From assembly GCF_018919175.1 (NCBI RefSeq), contig NZ_JAHLQL010000004.1, positions 248,001-312,000 on the forward strand: a stretch of DNA of 64,000 nt, in the 5' to 3' direction. Shown here piece by piece: positions 33,374-42,600 of the stretch. Every line of letters begins with the position of its first letter. Position 1 is the first letter of the stretch. The notes below the pieces were generated by a model, which saw only the letters and a list, made by a program, of their open reading frames with translations, was not told the DNA's origin and did no database searches. A program made the translations under genes and the position numbers. Source of the stretch: Clostridium simiarum (GTDB lineage Bacteria; Bacillota; Clostridia; Clostridiales; Clostridiaceae).

Positions 33374-35115
33374 TCTCATTAATGAAACGTATACTTGCGG
33401 TTTCCGGAACCTATAAGGTAAGAATACAGCTGGCATTCGTATTCTCCTTTTTGAAATCATTTCTGTCAAAAGTGCCAATCAGTCTTGCCCTTTTTATTCT
33501 TACTGCCTTTTATAACGGCACGGCCACTGTGAATATGTGTCTGCGTATTGGAATTGCTATGGCAGGCAGTCTGATGCTGCAAATGCTGTTCCAGTACATT
33601 GCAGACTGGCTTCAGTCGGCGGCGGGATTTATGCTGTTTGCCGACAAACGTATGGAGCTAGGTGCACATCTACGCAAAATGCCCATGGGGTATTTTACAG
33701 AGGGCAATATCGGCAAAATTAGTTCCGTTTTGTCCACCGACATGGTGTTTATTGAGGAAAACTGCATGACGGCATTAGCAGACATGATGAGCCATATCTT
33801 TTCGCAAGCCATCATGATTGTCTTCATGTTACTATTCAACGTGTGGCTGGGGCTTGTGGCAATTGCTGTTATGGTTCTTCTTCTACTGGTATCAAATGGA
33901 ATGAGAAAAGAGAGTCTGACGGATTCCGCTATCCGCCAGGAGCAGAGCGAAAGCCTAACGGATTCCGTCCTTGATTTCACCGAAGGGATTGGAATCATCA
34001 AAACTTATAACCTGATGGGAGAGAAGTCGAAGGCGCTTTCTGACAACTTCAGGGAGAGCTGCCGGACTAGCATTGAATTTGAAGAAAACCACTCACCGTG
34101 GCAACGTTGGCTGAATATCCTCTATGGCTTCGGCTCGGTTATAGTGATTGCTCTTTCCGTATTCCTGAATTTCTACGGGATGCTGGATGTGACCTTACTT
34201 GTAGGTATTATGCTCTTTGTGCTTGACCTGTTCGGTCCAATCAAGGCACTTTATGGCCAGATCACGCAGTTAACGGTCATGAACAGCTGCATGGACCGCA
34301 TTGAGGCGGTGTTTGCGGAGTCTGAATTGCCGGACGACGGAGAGAACTCCATTTCGAACAGTAGCCACACACCCGAGATACAGTTTAAAAATGTCAGTTT
34401 TGCCTATGGGGATAAAGAGGTGTTGCACAACGTTTCCTTTGACCTGAAAAAGAACAATATGTTGGCACTGGTCGGTCCATCCGGCGGTGGAAAATCCACG
34501 ATTGCAAGCCTTCTTACCCGTTTCTGGGATGTGAAGTCTGGACAGGTGCTGATTCGCGGCAAGGATGTACGTGAGGTAAAGCTCAGGGATTTGATGGATC
34601 ATATCAGCATAGTGTTCCAGCGGGTGTATCTATTCCAGGATACCATTTACAACAATATCAGTATGGGCAGGCCTGAGGCCACCAAAGAAGAAGTGTATGA
34701 GGCTGCTAGAAAAGCTCGTTGCTATGACTTCATAATGGCTTTACCTGACGGCTTCAACACCATGGTAGGTGAGGGGGGAGCAACGCTTTCCGGCGGCGAA
34801 AAACAGCGAATTTCTATTGCGCGCTGCATTTTGAAGGACGCTCCCATAGTGATTCTAGACGAAGCCACTGCCAGTGTGGATGCAGACAACGAGAGCTTCA
34901 TCCAGCAGGCCATCAGCGAGCTGTGTGAGGGAAAGACCCTGCTTGTGATTGCACACCGACTCAATACCATTCGCAATGCCGATAATATATTGGTGATTGC
35001 GAACGGATGTATTGCTCAGCAAGGAACGCATGAAGAGTTGATGAACGATGGAGGAATCTATCGGGACTTCGTGACCATCCGAGAGAACAGCCGGGGATGG
35101 AGCATAAAGGAGTAA
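33370..35115 (+). CDS. ABC transporter with fused TM and ATPase domains (YbtQ-like)
   Basis: A 581-residue partner of the preceding protein, starting at ATG 33370 within its stop (ATGA); a 12-codon-longer start is less likely. Six TM helices, then the NBD with GPSGGGKST, QRVYLFQDTI, signature LSGGEKQR, Walker B VILDEATASVDAD and the switch VIAHRL. Translational overlap and similar size indicate a heterodimer. It is the last gene of the iron operon. No siderophore biosynthesis genes are present in the window, so the cell probably takes up siderophores made by others. Confidence 0.88.
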   Translation: MISLMKRILAVSGTYKVRIQLAFVFSFLKSFLSKVPISLALFILTAFYNGTATVNMCLRIGIAMAGSLMLQMLFQYIADWLQSAAGFMLFADKRMELGAHLRKMPMGYFTEGNIGKISSVLSTDMVFIEENCMTALADMMSHIFSQAIMIVFMLLFNVWLGLVAIAVMVLLLLVSNGMRKESLTDSAIRQEQSESLTDSVLDFTEGIGIIKTYNLMGEKSKALSDNFRESCRTSIEFEENHSPWQRWLNILYGFGSVIVIALSVFLNFYGMLDVTLLVGIMLFVLDLFGPIKALYGQITQLTVMNSCMDRIEAVFAESELPDDGENSISNSSHTPEIQFKNVSFAYGDKEVLHNVSFDLKKNNMLALVGPSGGGKSTIASLLTRFWDVKSGQVLIRGKDVREVKLRDLMDHISIVFQRVYLFQDTIYNNISMGRPEATKEEVYEAARKARCYDFIMALPDGFNTMVGEGGATLSGGEKQRISIARCILKDAPIVILDEATASVDADNESFIQQAISELCEGKTLLVIAHRLNTIRNADNILVIANGCIAQQGTHEELMNDGGIYRDFVTIRENSRGWSIKE

Positions 35116-35617
35116 GTGGCAATCCCGATCTCAAAAGACCCAGTCCTTGTCCTATGTTACGGTTTTTGCGGGATGATTAAATCCATTGGGGATATTAGAT
35201 TTCACAATGCTTTGATAAAGGTTGGTGTTAGTATAATATTGTAGACACAGAAAGCCGAACACTTTAAAATAGAGAAAAGAGAAGGAAGTGTTATGATGAC
35301 TAGAGGTCAAAAACAATATACAGGTCGATATCTAGTCAAAATATCACGGTATTTGACAGCACAGGGATTGAGTTCTAAGATCTTGCTGTTGCGGATTATA
35401 TATTAAAAATAGCAGAGGAAAAGAATATCTGAAGGATTGTAAATTTATAAGGAGAATTGATTATGAAGGTAAATGTATACAAATTAAACGGTTATAATCA
35501 GTGATTCTCCTATTACTTTATTAAAGGTTTTGAAATCTTTTTAACCTTAAGAAAATTTTCATTCTTGACCCCAATAAAGCCCAAACAATACGGAGTGGTT
35601 TCGGCGTGGAAAATTAG
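35116..35617. other. Gene-poor stretch with protein relics
   Basis: From 35294 a frame reads MMTRGQKQYTGRYLVKISRY then LTAQGLSSK; after a one-base shift it continues DLAVADYILKIAEEKNI and stops (35450). At 35463, MKVNVYKLNGYNQ looks like the first residues of a PhzF-type protein, ended by a stop. Neither is assignable with confidence. G+C drops sharply after 35.1 kb, marking the end of the iron operon block. Confidence 0.4.
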
Positions 35618-35665
35618 CAGAAAAAGAGGTGGAAAAATGCAATTTTTAGCCTCTTTTTTTTGAGC
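35618..35665 (+). terminator. Terminator-like hairpin
   Basis: AAAAAGAGGT...GCCTCTTTTTTTT: an A/T-extended 5-6 bp stem with a long loop containing a second small pairing, followed by eight T residues. Confidence 0.65.
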
Positions 35666-35952
35666 AATTTTATAGATAACATAGTGAATTTAGATGGATG
35701 GAAACATAAAATTACAATTTTTCATAGATAGATAGAAAAGCGTAAGTAGAAATTTACAATATGCTTTGACTTGCTAAATGATATTTGCTATAATCTTTTT
35801 GTGTTAAAAACCCTTCTATCATCAAATCAGACGAAACCACTCTATAAATTAACAAACAATCTCAAAATGTATTCTGTTTTTTCTATTAATATCAAAGGTC
35901 GTACAATTTTTACTCAAAAGTGGGACTAGTTACTATTTTTAAGAGGTGTTTA
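35666..35952. other. AT-rich upstream region of the AAA ATPase gene
   Basis: No gene. TTGACT near 35767 with TATAAT near 35789 (16-base spacing) is a plausible promoter for the 35.95 kb gene. Confidence 0.4.
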
Positions 35953-36486
35953 ATGAAACGATATATTTTAACAGGTACACCAGGATCCGGGAAAACTTCA
36001 ATTATTAGATTACTAGAAATAATGGGTTATTTGGTAGTGGAAGAAGCCGCAACTGATATAATTGCTTTAGAGCAAGTACAGGGCAATGCTGAACCATGGA
36101 AGGATGCGTCCTTTATTAATAAAATTGTGGCATTGCAAAAACAAAGACAAGTACAGCTTTCAGATCTTTCATCTGAAGTTCAAATCTATGATCGCTCAGT
36201 TTTTTGCACATATGCACTTAGCAAATATCTTGGATATCAACCATCTAAAAAAATCATGGAAGAAATAAACAGAGTTGAGAAGGAGCAAATTTATCAGAAG
36301 AAGGTATTCTTTATTGAAAATCTAGGTTTTTGTCAGCCTTCAGAGGCAAGAAAGATTAGCTTTGAGGAATCCTTACGTTTTGAATATATTCATGAAGAAA
36401 CGTATAAATACTTTGGATACACATGTATAAAAATTTCACCTGGGGAAGTAATTGAGCGGGCATATAGAATTATAAGCATGTTGTGA
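35953..36486 (+). CDS. AAA_28-type ATP-binding protein
   Basis: A 177-residue P-loop protein, starting at ATG 35953 (AGAGGTG upstream) rather than 33 bp earlier. MKRYILTGTPGSGKTSIIRL gives Walker A GTPGSGKT at residues 8-15. VVEEAATDII follows, and later YDRSVFCTYALSKYLG. This arrangement fits the AAA_28 family of small nucleotide/vitamin-kinase-like ATPases; the substrate is unknown. It stands alone between gene relics. The promoter TTGACT/TATAAT lies about 160 bp upstream. Confidence 0.78.
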   Translation: MKRYILTGTPGSGKTSIIRLLEIMGYLVVEEAATDIIALEQVQGNAEPWKDASFINKIVALQKQRQVQLSDLSSEVQIYDRSVFCTYALSKYLGYQPSKKIMEEINRVEKEQIYQKKVFFIENLGFCQPSEARKISFEESLRFEYIHEETYKYFGYTCIKISPGEVIERAYRIISML

Positions 36487-36589
36487 GGCAGGAAGCAGTC
36501 CACATTTCAGGTATAACACAATGGAACTTTTTATGCAGATAGTCTGCGGCTGTAATAGTTGCGTCTTTATCCACAGTTACTGGCTTAAC

Positions 36590-36728
36590 TTTCTTCATCA
36601 TCCTGTGATTGGTGATTTTGCTATGTATACTCGCTACTTAGCTCTACAAAACTCTTGCCAGAGTTATAGAGCTCTAAAATCGTCTTCCTAAATTCTTCTG
36701 TGTATTGATTTTTAGAAAAAACGAATCT
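36590..36728 (-). pseudogene. IS3-family OrfA fragment
   Basis: The minus strand reads KNQYTEEFRKTILELYNSGK then SFVELSSEYT, the HTH start of an IS3-family OrfA, and runs out after ~45 codons. The same OrfA type (QYTEEFKNIIMKLYNARK) occurs at 59.1 kb, so both come from one IS family. Confidence 0.7.
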
Positions 36729-36930
36729 TTTATAAGAATAACAAAGCCTCAATAATCACAACAAGAAGATGTTCATATACAAGAATTTCTCCATATGATT
36801 ATATTATCGGAGATTAAATTCAATACCGAATATTTCATCTAAGGTAATACCTTTTGTTGCGTTTGGAACTTGCAGGAAAACCCTACCTTTCACTTATAGA
36901 CGATGAAAACACCAGTAAAGCAGAGAAAAT

Positions 36931-36961
36931 AAAAAAGGAAGCAGTATGCTTCCTTTTTTAT
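36931..36961. terminator. Bidirectional terminator beside cat
   Basis: AAAAAAGGAAGCA-GTA-TGCTTCCTTTTTT: a near-perfect A/T-flanked hairpin 39 bp beyond the minus-strand cat stop, usable in both directions. Confidence 0.85.
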
Positions 36962-36999
36962 GAAATACTATTTAAAATATATAATACAATAGAAATGGC

Positions 37000-37653
37000 T
37001 TATAACAACCATTCTTCTGCTGTTAATGCGAGTTTTTGCAGCTCAGCAAGAAACTGAGAAACATGGTAACCATCTGCAGCTGCATGATGGATTTGTATGG
37101 AAACTGGTAGTTGTACAGTATCTCCCACCTCAAAGTATTTACCAAAGGTTATGATTGGCGAGAGAAATTGATTGTCTCCGAATAAGTTCAAATTGAATCC
37201 AGAAAAACTACTCCACGGAATGCAAGATACAGGAAAGCTATTGAGCGGACAATCCTTTTTAGGAAAGAAGCTGTGATCATTTCCGTACAAGTGCATATCT
37301 GCCTTATAATTTTGATAGAACACCTTAAATTCTTTGGAATATTCCGTCCAAAGCTCTGAAAAGGTATGTGTATCCTTATGAAAAATCGTATAGGATGGGT
37401 GGACTTGTTCCCAGTATCCAACTTCTCCAGCTTCATTGACATAAGTTCTCAATTCCATTTGAGCATTTACCCCAACTGAGGACATATACAGAACAAGGGG
37501 ATAAAAATCCAATTCCTTTGCCTTGCTCATAGTCAGAAGCTTTGTGATATCAATATTTTTTGTAATACTAAATCCGCATTTTACATGTTTAAAATAATGT
37601 TCAAAATGCTCTCTGCGATCCCACTGTTCCATGTTTATTTTATTAAATTTCAT
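37000..37653 (-). CDS. cat: Chloramphenicol O-acetyltransferase (second, divergent cat)
   Basis: A 217-residue type A CAT, clearly distinct from the 22.3 kb enzyme. It begins MKFNKINMEQWDRREHFEHY and carries the active-site IHHAAADGYHVSQF and the pocket segment WSSFSGFNLNLF. It has an AGGAGG site sequestered in a hairpin, with a short leader ORF upstream, so it is probably induced by chloramphenicol through translation attenuation. The gene is intact and flanked by a bidirectional terminator. Lysine- and tyrosine-rich codon use is close to the clostridial background. Confidence 0.92.
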   Translation of the reverse strand: MKFNKINMEQWDRREHFEHYFKHVKCGFSITKNIDITKLLTMSKAKELDFYPLVLYMSSVGVNAQMELRTYVNEAGEVGYWEQVHPSYTIFHKDTHTFSELWTEYSKEFKVFYQNYKADMHLYGNDHSFFPKKDCPLNSFPVSCIPWSSFSGFNLNLFGDNQFLSPIITFGKYFEVGDTVQLPVSIQIHHAAADGYHVSQFLAELQKLALTAEEWLL

Positions 37654-37660
37654 GATTATC

Positions 37661-37695
37661 CTCCTAAAAGTAAAATTAAATCTAACATTTAGGAG
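37661..37695 (-). promoter_or_regulatory. Translational attenuator hairpin of second cat gene
   Basis: In the minus-strand RNA, CTCCTAAA (37695-37688) pairs perfectly with TTTAGGAG (37668-37661). The latter is the core of the cat ribosome site. The left arm lies inside the leader ORF, so a stalled ribosome would free the site. Confidence 0.78.
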
Positions 37696-37717
37696 CTACC
37701 TTGACTGTCAGTTTCAT
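37682..37717 (-). CDS. cat leader peptide (11 codons)
   Basis: ATG at 37717 (minus) encodes MKLTVKVAPKC and a stop, with GTGGGTG upstream as a ribosome site. Position, length and overlap with the attenuator arm match the leader peptides of inducible cat genes, although the peptide sequence itself is not one I recognise. Confidence 0.7.
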   Translation of the reverse strand: MKLTVKVAPKC

Positions 37718-37895
37718 ATTTTCACCCACTTTTGAAAAATTTATATAACATTATACCATGAAATAATATAAAAGTGTATTCTAATTCATGAAGCCACACA
37801 GACTTAAACCATGGAATTGAATCTGAGCAAAGTGGATACTTGTACAACCCTGATTTTAATTTTCATGGATTCGAGGCAATTAAAATCGGGATTTG

Positions 37896-39311
37896 CTACT
37901 CCTTATGAATTGTGGTCTTTGATAACTCGTCAATATAAGTTTTCCATAAATCAGAACTAAAATCCAGTATTGTCATGGTGCTCTCTGCCACCTCGCTGCC
38001 CAATATATTATTTATCATATCCGTTTCAAAACAATGAATTTTCTCGGACTCATATTCATGATCAATCAGATAAACCAGGCTTAACCCGCGTGAACAGAGC
38101 ACCGCGACTTTAGGCGGCTCGCTATTAACAATTCTGATTTTATCATGGCTTTTGTCATTTATATAAGAATCAAACCGCTTAAGATATGGGATGCGTTTAT
38201 CGGGTGCAATATCAATTGCGCCAATGAGAGGCACAATAGCCTTGCCTGTAGCGTAAATACTCATCATGGCATCTATCGTTACGAAAAAAGTAGTCTCTTT
38301 TGTAAGAACATCATTAAAAAGTTTCAAAATACTCTTTTTTATGGTTTCTTTGCTTTCTATATTTTCTAAATCCTTCTTTCCAATTAAATATCCAATGGAT
38401 ATAAAATTATATACCGCATCAATATGTCTATTGGTAAGTTTGTCAATGAGTGATGGATCAGCTTCTAAGGCAGCAATAGCTTCACTTCTGTTATAGCTAA
38501 TTTTTTTAGCATCCTTTCTTTTCATAAGGGAATTAAAAAATACTGTTAAATAACCTTTATGAGTGATTAGTACCATAAGAGGTGTCCCATCTATCTGAAT
38601 GCTGAAAAGCAAGAGAAATTGTCCTTTTACTAACAAAAAGGAAGAATCTATTTCTTTTGTGATTTTCCATAAATTCAAATCAACATACTGCTGCGCTTTG
38701 ACAATAGATAAAAGAACGTCAATATTGTACTCGTCATAGGACGCCTCAAATGAAGATAAATCAAAAAAGTGATTAAAGGATACGTTTTTTTGATTTTTGG
38801 GGGTTACTATTTTAATTCGACGGAAAATATCGGAATAAAGGCAGCTGAACAGAGGCAAGGTGCTGTAAAGCTCTAAGGGAATATTGTTATCATTTATGAT
38901 AGAGTCCGAAACAATCACACAAAGCATATTCAAAATAGTTTTTTTCCCAAGAAAGCTTATTTCTCTTTCAGGATAGTCCAGATTTATGTTATTTTCTCTG
39001 GAGAAGCCTTTGTCCAATGCATATTCTATTGCATTGGACAAAAATATTTCCAGTTCGTATTTGGAATTAAAATCATATATGATCGGAAAAATATTTTTGA
39101 ATTTTGAATAACAACCCAGGCAATATATAGCTTCAGCGAAATAACTAGCAGCTTGCCTGCAGAATGCTCTTTTTTCTCTGAAAAGAGGTAGCCTTTTCCC
39201 TGTCAGGATTTTGCTTAATCCACTTGGGGTCATATTCATACTGATGGCAAAATCAGTTTTAGATATTTGTGCTATATTAATAAGTTCTTCTAATAGTATG
39301 CCGATTCCCAT
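37896..39311 (-). CDS. Large protein with N-terminal HTH-like region, possible adhesin-locus regulator
   Basis: A 471-residue protein of unrecognised family. The first ~45 residues (ELINIAQISKTDFAISMNMT then PSGLSKILTGKRLP) look like a Cro/C1-type HTH. The remainder is soluble-looking, without TM helices, catalytic motifs or known sensor-domain signatures. FLLVKGQFLLLFSIQIDGTP is the most hydrophobic stretch. It is divergent from the giant adhesin gene with about 340 bp between, so a regulatory role there is likely but inferred. CTCC-type complement (GGAGTAAAATG) precedes the start. Similar standalone HTH proteins near sortase clusters exist in Clostridia. Confidence 0.6.
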   Translation of the reverse strand: MGIGILLEELINIAQISKTDFAISMNMTPSGLSKILTGKRLPLFREKRAFCRQAASYFAEAIYCLGCYSKFKNIFPIIYDFNSKYELEIFLSNAIEYALDKGFSRENNINLDYPEREISFLGKKTILNMLCVIVSDSIINDNNIPLELYSTLPLFSCLYSDIFRRIKIVTPKNQKNVSFNHFFDLSSFEASYDEYNIDVLLSIVKAQQYVDLNLWKITKEIDSSFLLVKGQFLLLFSIQIDGTPLMVLITHKGYLTVFFNSLMKRKDAKKISYNRSEAIAALEADPSLIDKLTNRHIDAVYNFISIGYLIGKKDLENIESKETIKKSILKLFNDVLTKETTFFVTIDAMMSIYATGKAIVPLIGAIDIAPDKRIPYLKRFDSYINDKSHDKIRIVNSEPPKVAVLCSRGLSLVYLIDHEYESEKIHCFETDMINNILGSEVAESTMTILDFSSDLWKTYIDELSKTTIHKE

Positions 39312-39500
39312 TTTACTCCTCCAAATTCAATTAAATTCTCTTTTATTATACATGATTTTTTTGTACTTGCTGTCCTAAAAAGGAAATTAGTGCTATAATA
39401 TTTTCTTTTTTTGACCATTACAAGAGTATATCAGTTCAGATTTTTCAAGCACCGCTCAAGCTAACCTTTTATAATGTTAATAGTAATGTTTTGCTTAAGG
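39312..39500. other. Divergent promoter region of adhesin and regulator
   Basis: TATAAT sequences occur on both strands (plus near 39394, minus near 39345), with no clear -35 matches. The region presumably holds both promoters and the regulator's operators. Confidence 0.4.
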
Positions 39501-39530
39501 CTATATAATGGCGCATTATATAGTTTTTTG
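39501..39530 (+). terminator. Leader hairpin with T-run upstream of the adhesin
   Basis: CTATATAATG-GCG-CATTATATAG, a perfect 10-bp stem followed by TTTTTTG. It lies 125 bp before the adhesin start, probably within its 5' leader, and could act as an attenuator or remove read-through. Confidence 0.55.
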
Positions 39531-39653
39531 CATGACATTTGCAACTCCACAAAAGACTTAAAACTGTAAAGTTATGAGTGTAAAGAAAAAGATAAATTGG
39601 AGGAAGTCTCTTGGTTTGTTGCTAAATTTCATGAAAAGGAGGAAGATATAATA

Positions 39654-42600
39654 ATGAAACTAAAGAAAAACGTTTATAGGACTGTGCTGTCTTTCTGTCT
39701 AGTGGTTTTGCTTACCTTACAGGCCGCACCGTTCAATGCTGTGGCATACGCACAGGGTATATCAGTGGATTCTCAGCTGGCTGTACCAGCCACCTTCATG
39801 GCTTCCAACAAAACGTCGGTACTCGTGGGTGACAATCTGTCATTTCCGCTGGAAGTTACGCAGGATGGGAATGTTTTAGCACCCAACGGTACCATTCATG
39901 GTAGAAAACCTTTTTCAATTAAGTCAACTGGCATCAAGGTGCCGGTGAAAGGCGACGCTGCTGATCCAAACGTAGTGGATGAAAGTACCGTCATTTTGAA
40001 GGGTGACTGGATAATGCTGGACAAAGCCACCTACTTTCCGGAAGTGATCCTGCCTACGGCTACCAAAATTCTGACGGAAAAATCGGGTCTCAAAATTGGA
40101 ACCGCCTATTTCTCCTCGGAGAGCATTAGGATTGTGTTTGACGGCGAAGACCGCTTTTTCAATGGCCAAGGACAGAAAGTCACCTTTGGCTTTGAATCCA
40201 CCGCTAAGGGGGATGTGTCGGGCATAAGCTATGGCGACAAAAAGCTGATCAGTATTTTCGGGGGGAGCTACTATCTGGAAAACCCAAATACTAAGTCTGC
40301 ATACAGTATCACAAACAAGTCCAACAGCAATGCTTCCGAAAACGGCTGGATAAATCTACCGGATTTTGTAGAGGGGACAATCCAGTGGCAGGTGGACGTA
40401 GCTTCTATGGATATGTTTGACAGTACAATCTCGTTGCCGCTGGACGGGCTGAAGTTTTACGACGCCCTGGATCCGCTTCAGGTGGGGACCTATGTGGAGG
40501 GATCTCTCAAGATCAACGGCAATTCTGTGACACCGGACAGTGGTGCTAATAACGCACTGGCCTACACCTTCCCAGCGGGTTTTGGTGACAAGGCAACCAT
40601 CACTTTCAAGACATGGATTCCAAAGGCTAAATATTACCGTGAGTATAACGGTGATAATGGGTGGCAGACCGTGGAGAATACTGCAGAACTGAGGGATACG
40701 TCGGATAGCAAGCTGGTTTCCTCGGGACAGTGGAGAGTTTGCTTAAAGCCCGACTGGATTCAGAAGCGCGGTACACTGGACAAGCGGTTGAATCCCGAAG
40801 ACTCGCGCACCATTACATGGACCATTGACCTTAATAAGAATTACTCCAAAACAGGTTTGAAAAACTTTACCATCACCGATGATCTGCCGACGGGGCTTGC
40901 ATTCAAGTCAGCAGAATATCAGTTATGGGACGACGGCAAGAAGGAGTGGGCTGATACAAAAACGTCCATTGACCCCGTAGGCAATGTATATTCCTTTGGA
41001 GATGTAAAGGGACCCATTAGGCTAATCATTGTGTCCGAAGTTACGGGCAGTCAAACCAGTTTCACCAACACGGCTACCGCAAGGTGGGATTTGGATGTCA
41101 ATACCGTACAGAACAACGATGGGGGCACTGTAAAGGACAACGCTACGATCGCCATTGGTGCTCATACATTTACAAAGGGTGGCACAATCACCCAGGACGA
41201 TTACAATATCGGTGCAGTTACATGGACAGTCAACCTGACGCCTCAGGAATCACTTCCCAACGCCGAGGTGTACGAACTACTGGTGTATGGCGACTCAATT
41301 GATCTCAATCAGGTGGATGCCAACGATAAAGTCAGCCCAGCAATTTTAAGCTTGCTTAAAACAAAAGGTGGTACGACTGAGGCGTATTGGCAGCAGTATA
41401 AGGACGGTTCCTTTACTACGAATCACGACTTGAATCTGGAGGTTATCCCTTTGACTCAGGGTGGAAAGCGAGTGGCCGACCTGCTGCGTGTCACCGGCTA
41501 CAACACCGATAAGCTAGCCTCCTTCACCTTCCGTTCTGTGCTGACCAACCCAGATCAATTTGCAGGGCAGTACGGTACTGTGGACAATAGACCCCGTAAA
41601 AACCGTGCACACCTGATTGACGGCAACGAATACATAAAACGGGCAGATAAATATGTCAATCATCACGCACGGATGCTCAATAAGGAGATGCTATATGCAT
41701 CGAAGCCTTTAAACACAAACGTTGCACCTAATTATATCAGCCACTACATCACAAACGACAACAACGAGACAGACACACTGGTGGCCTATGACCAGGTGAC
41801 TAATACAGTTACATTCCGACTGGCAGTCAATATGCCTGGGCTGAAAACAGATGAGATGGCAAATGACGGCGGCAATCGGGTGGCCAAGGACATCAAACTG
41901 GTTGACATCCTGCCTGAGGGTTGGGAGTTCGTCCCATTTTCTGAAGGGAAGGACTTTGAGCTTTGGCGAGGCTATTCAAGCAATAACAGTAGCCATAATT
42001 GGGGAACCCGAAATGATGCCAAGGAGATTATTGCGCCGACTGATTCGCGCCACGTGGTGGAATTTTCTTCTGTTGGGAACGTAGGCACTTTCTCCTTTAG
42101 TAAGCTAGAAAGTCCCTATGTTATTCTAATCAAGGCAAGACCCACAGAGGAAACCCTACGCCAATACTTCGCAACCGGCAGCACAAAGCATGAGATGTAT
42201 AACACCGCTCAGCTGCACATCAAATGGGGTGAAATCCCTACTGTGCGAACTGAAAAGCGTAAGGTTATCGTGCCCATGAAATCCTTAGGGAAATCGGTGA
42301 CTAAACCCAATCATGGTGTACTGGAGTGGACAGTGAACTATAGCCCGCCTTTCGAGATGAAGGAAACTGTCTATTTGCAAGACACTCTTGGTGGAGGGCT
42401 GGCGCTACGCAATGACGAAAACGAAAACCTTTCGCTTAGACGCCCTGACATGGCCGTATACCGTGCTAAGTTGACTCCTAGCGGTGACCTGTCTAGAGAC
42501 GGCGATGCACTGAACCTGTACGATCCCGATTGCGAGGTCAAGGTTGAAGCTGTCACAGAAGACAGTGTAACCAGATTGATTTTCCGTATGAAAGACCCTA

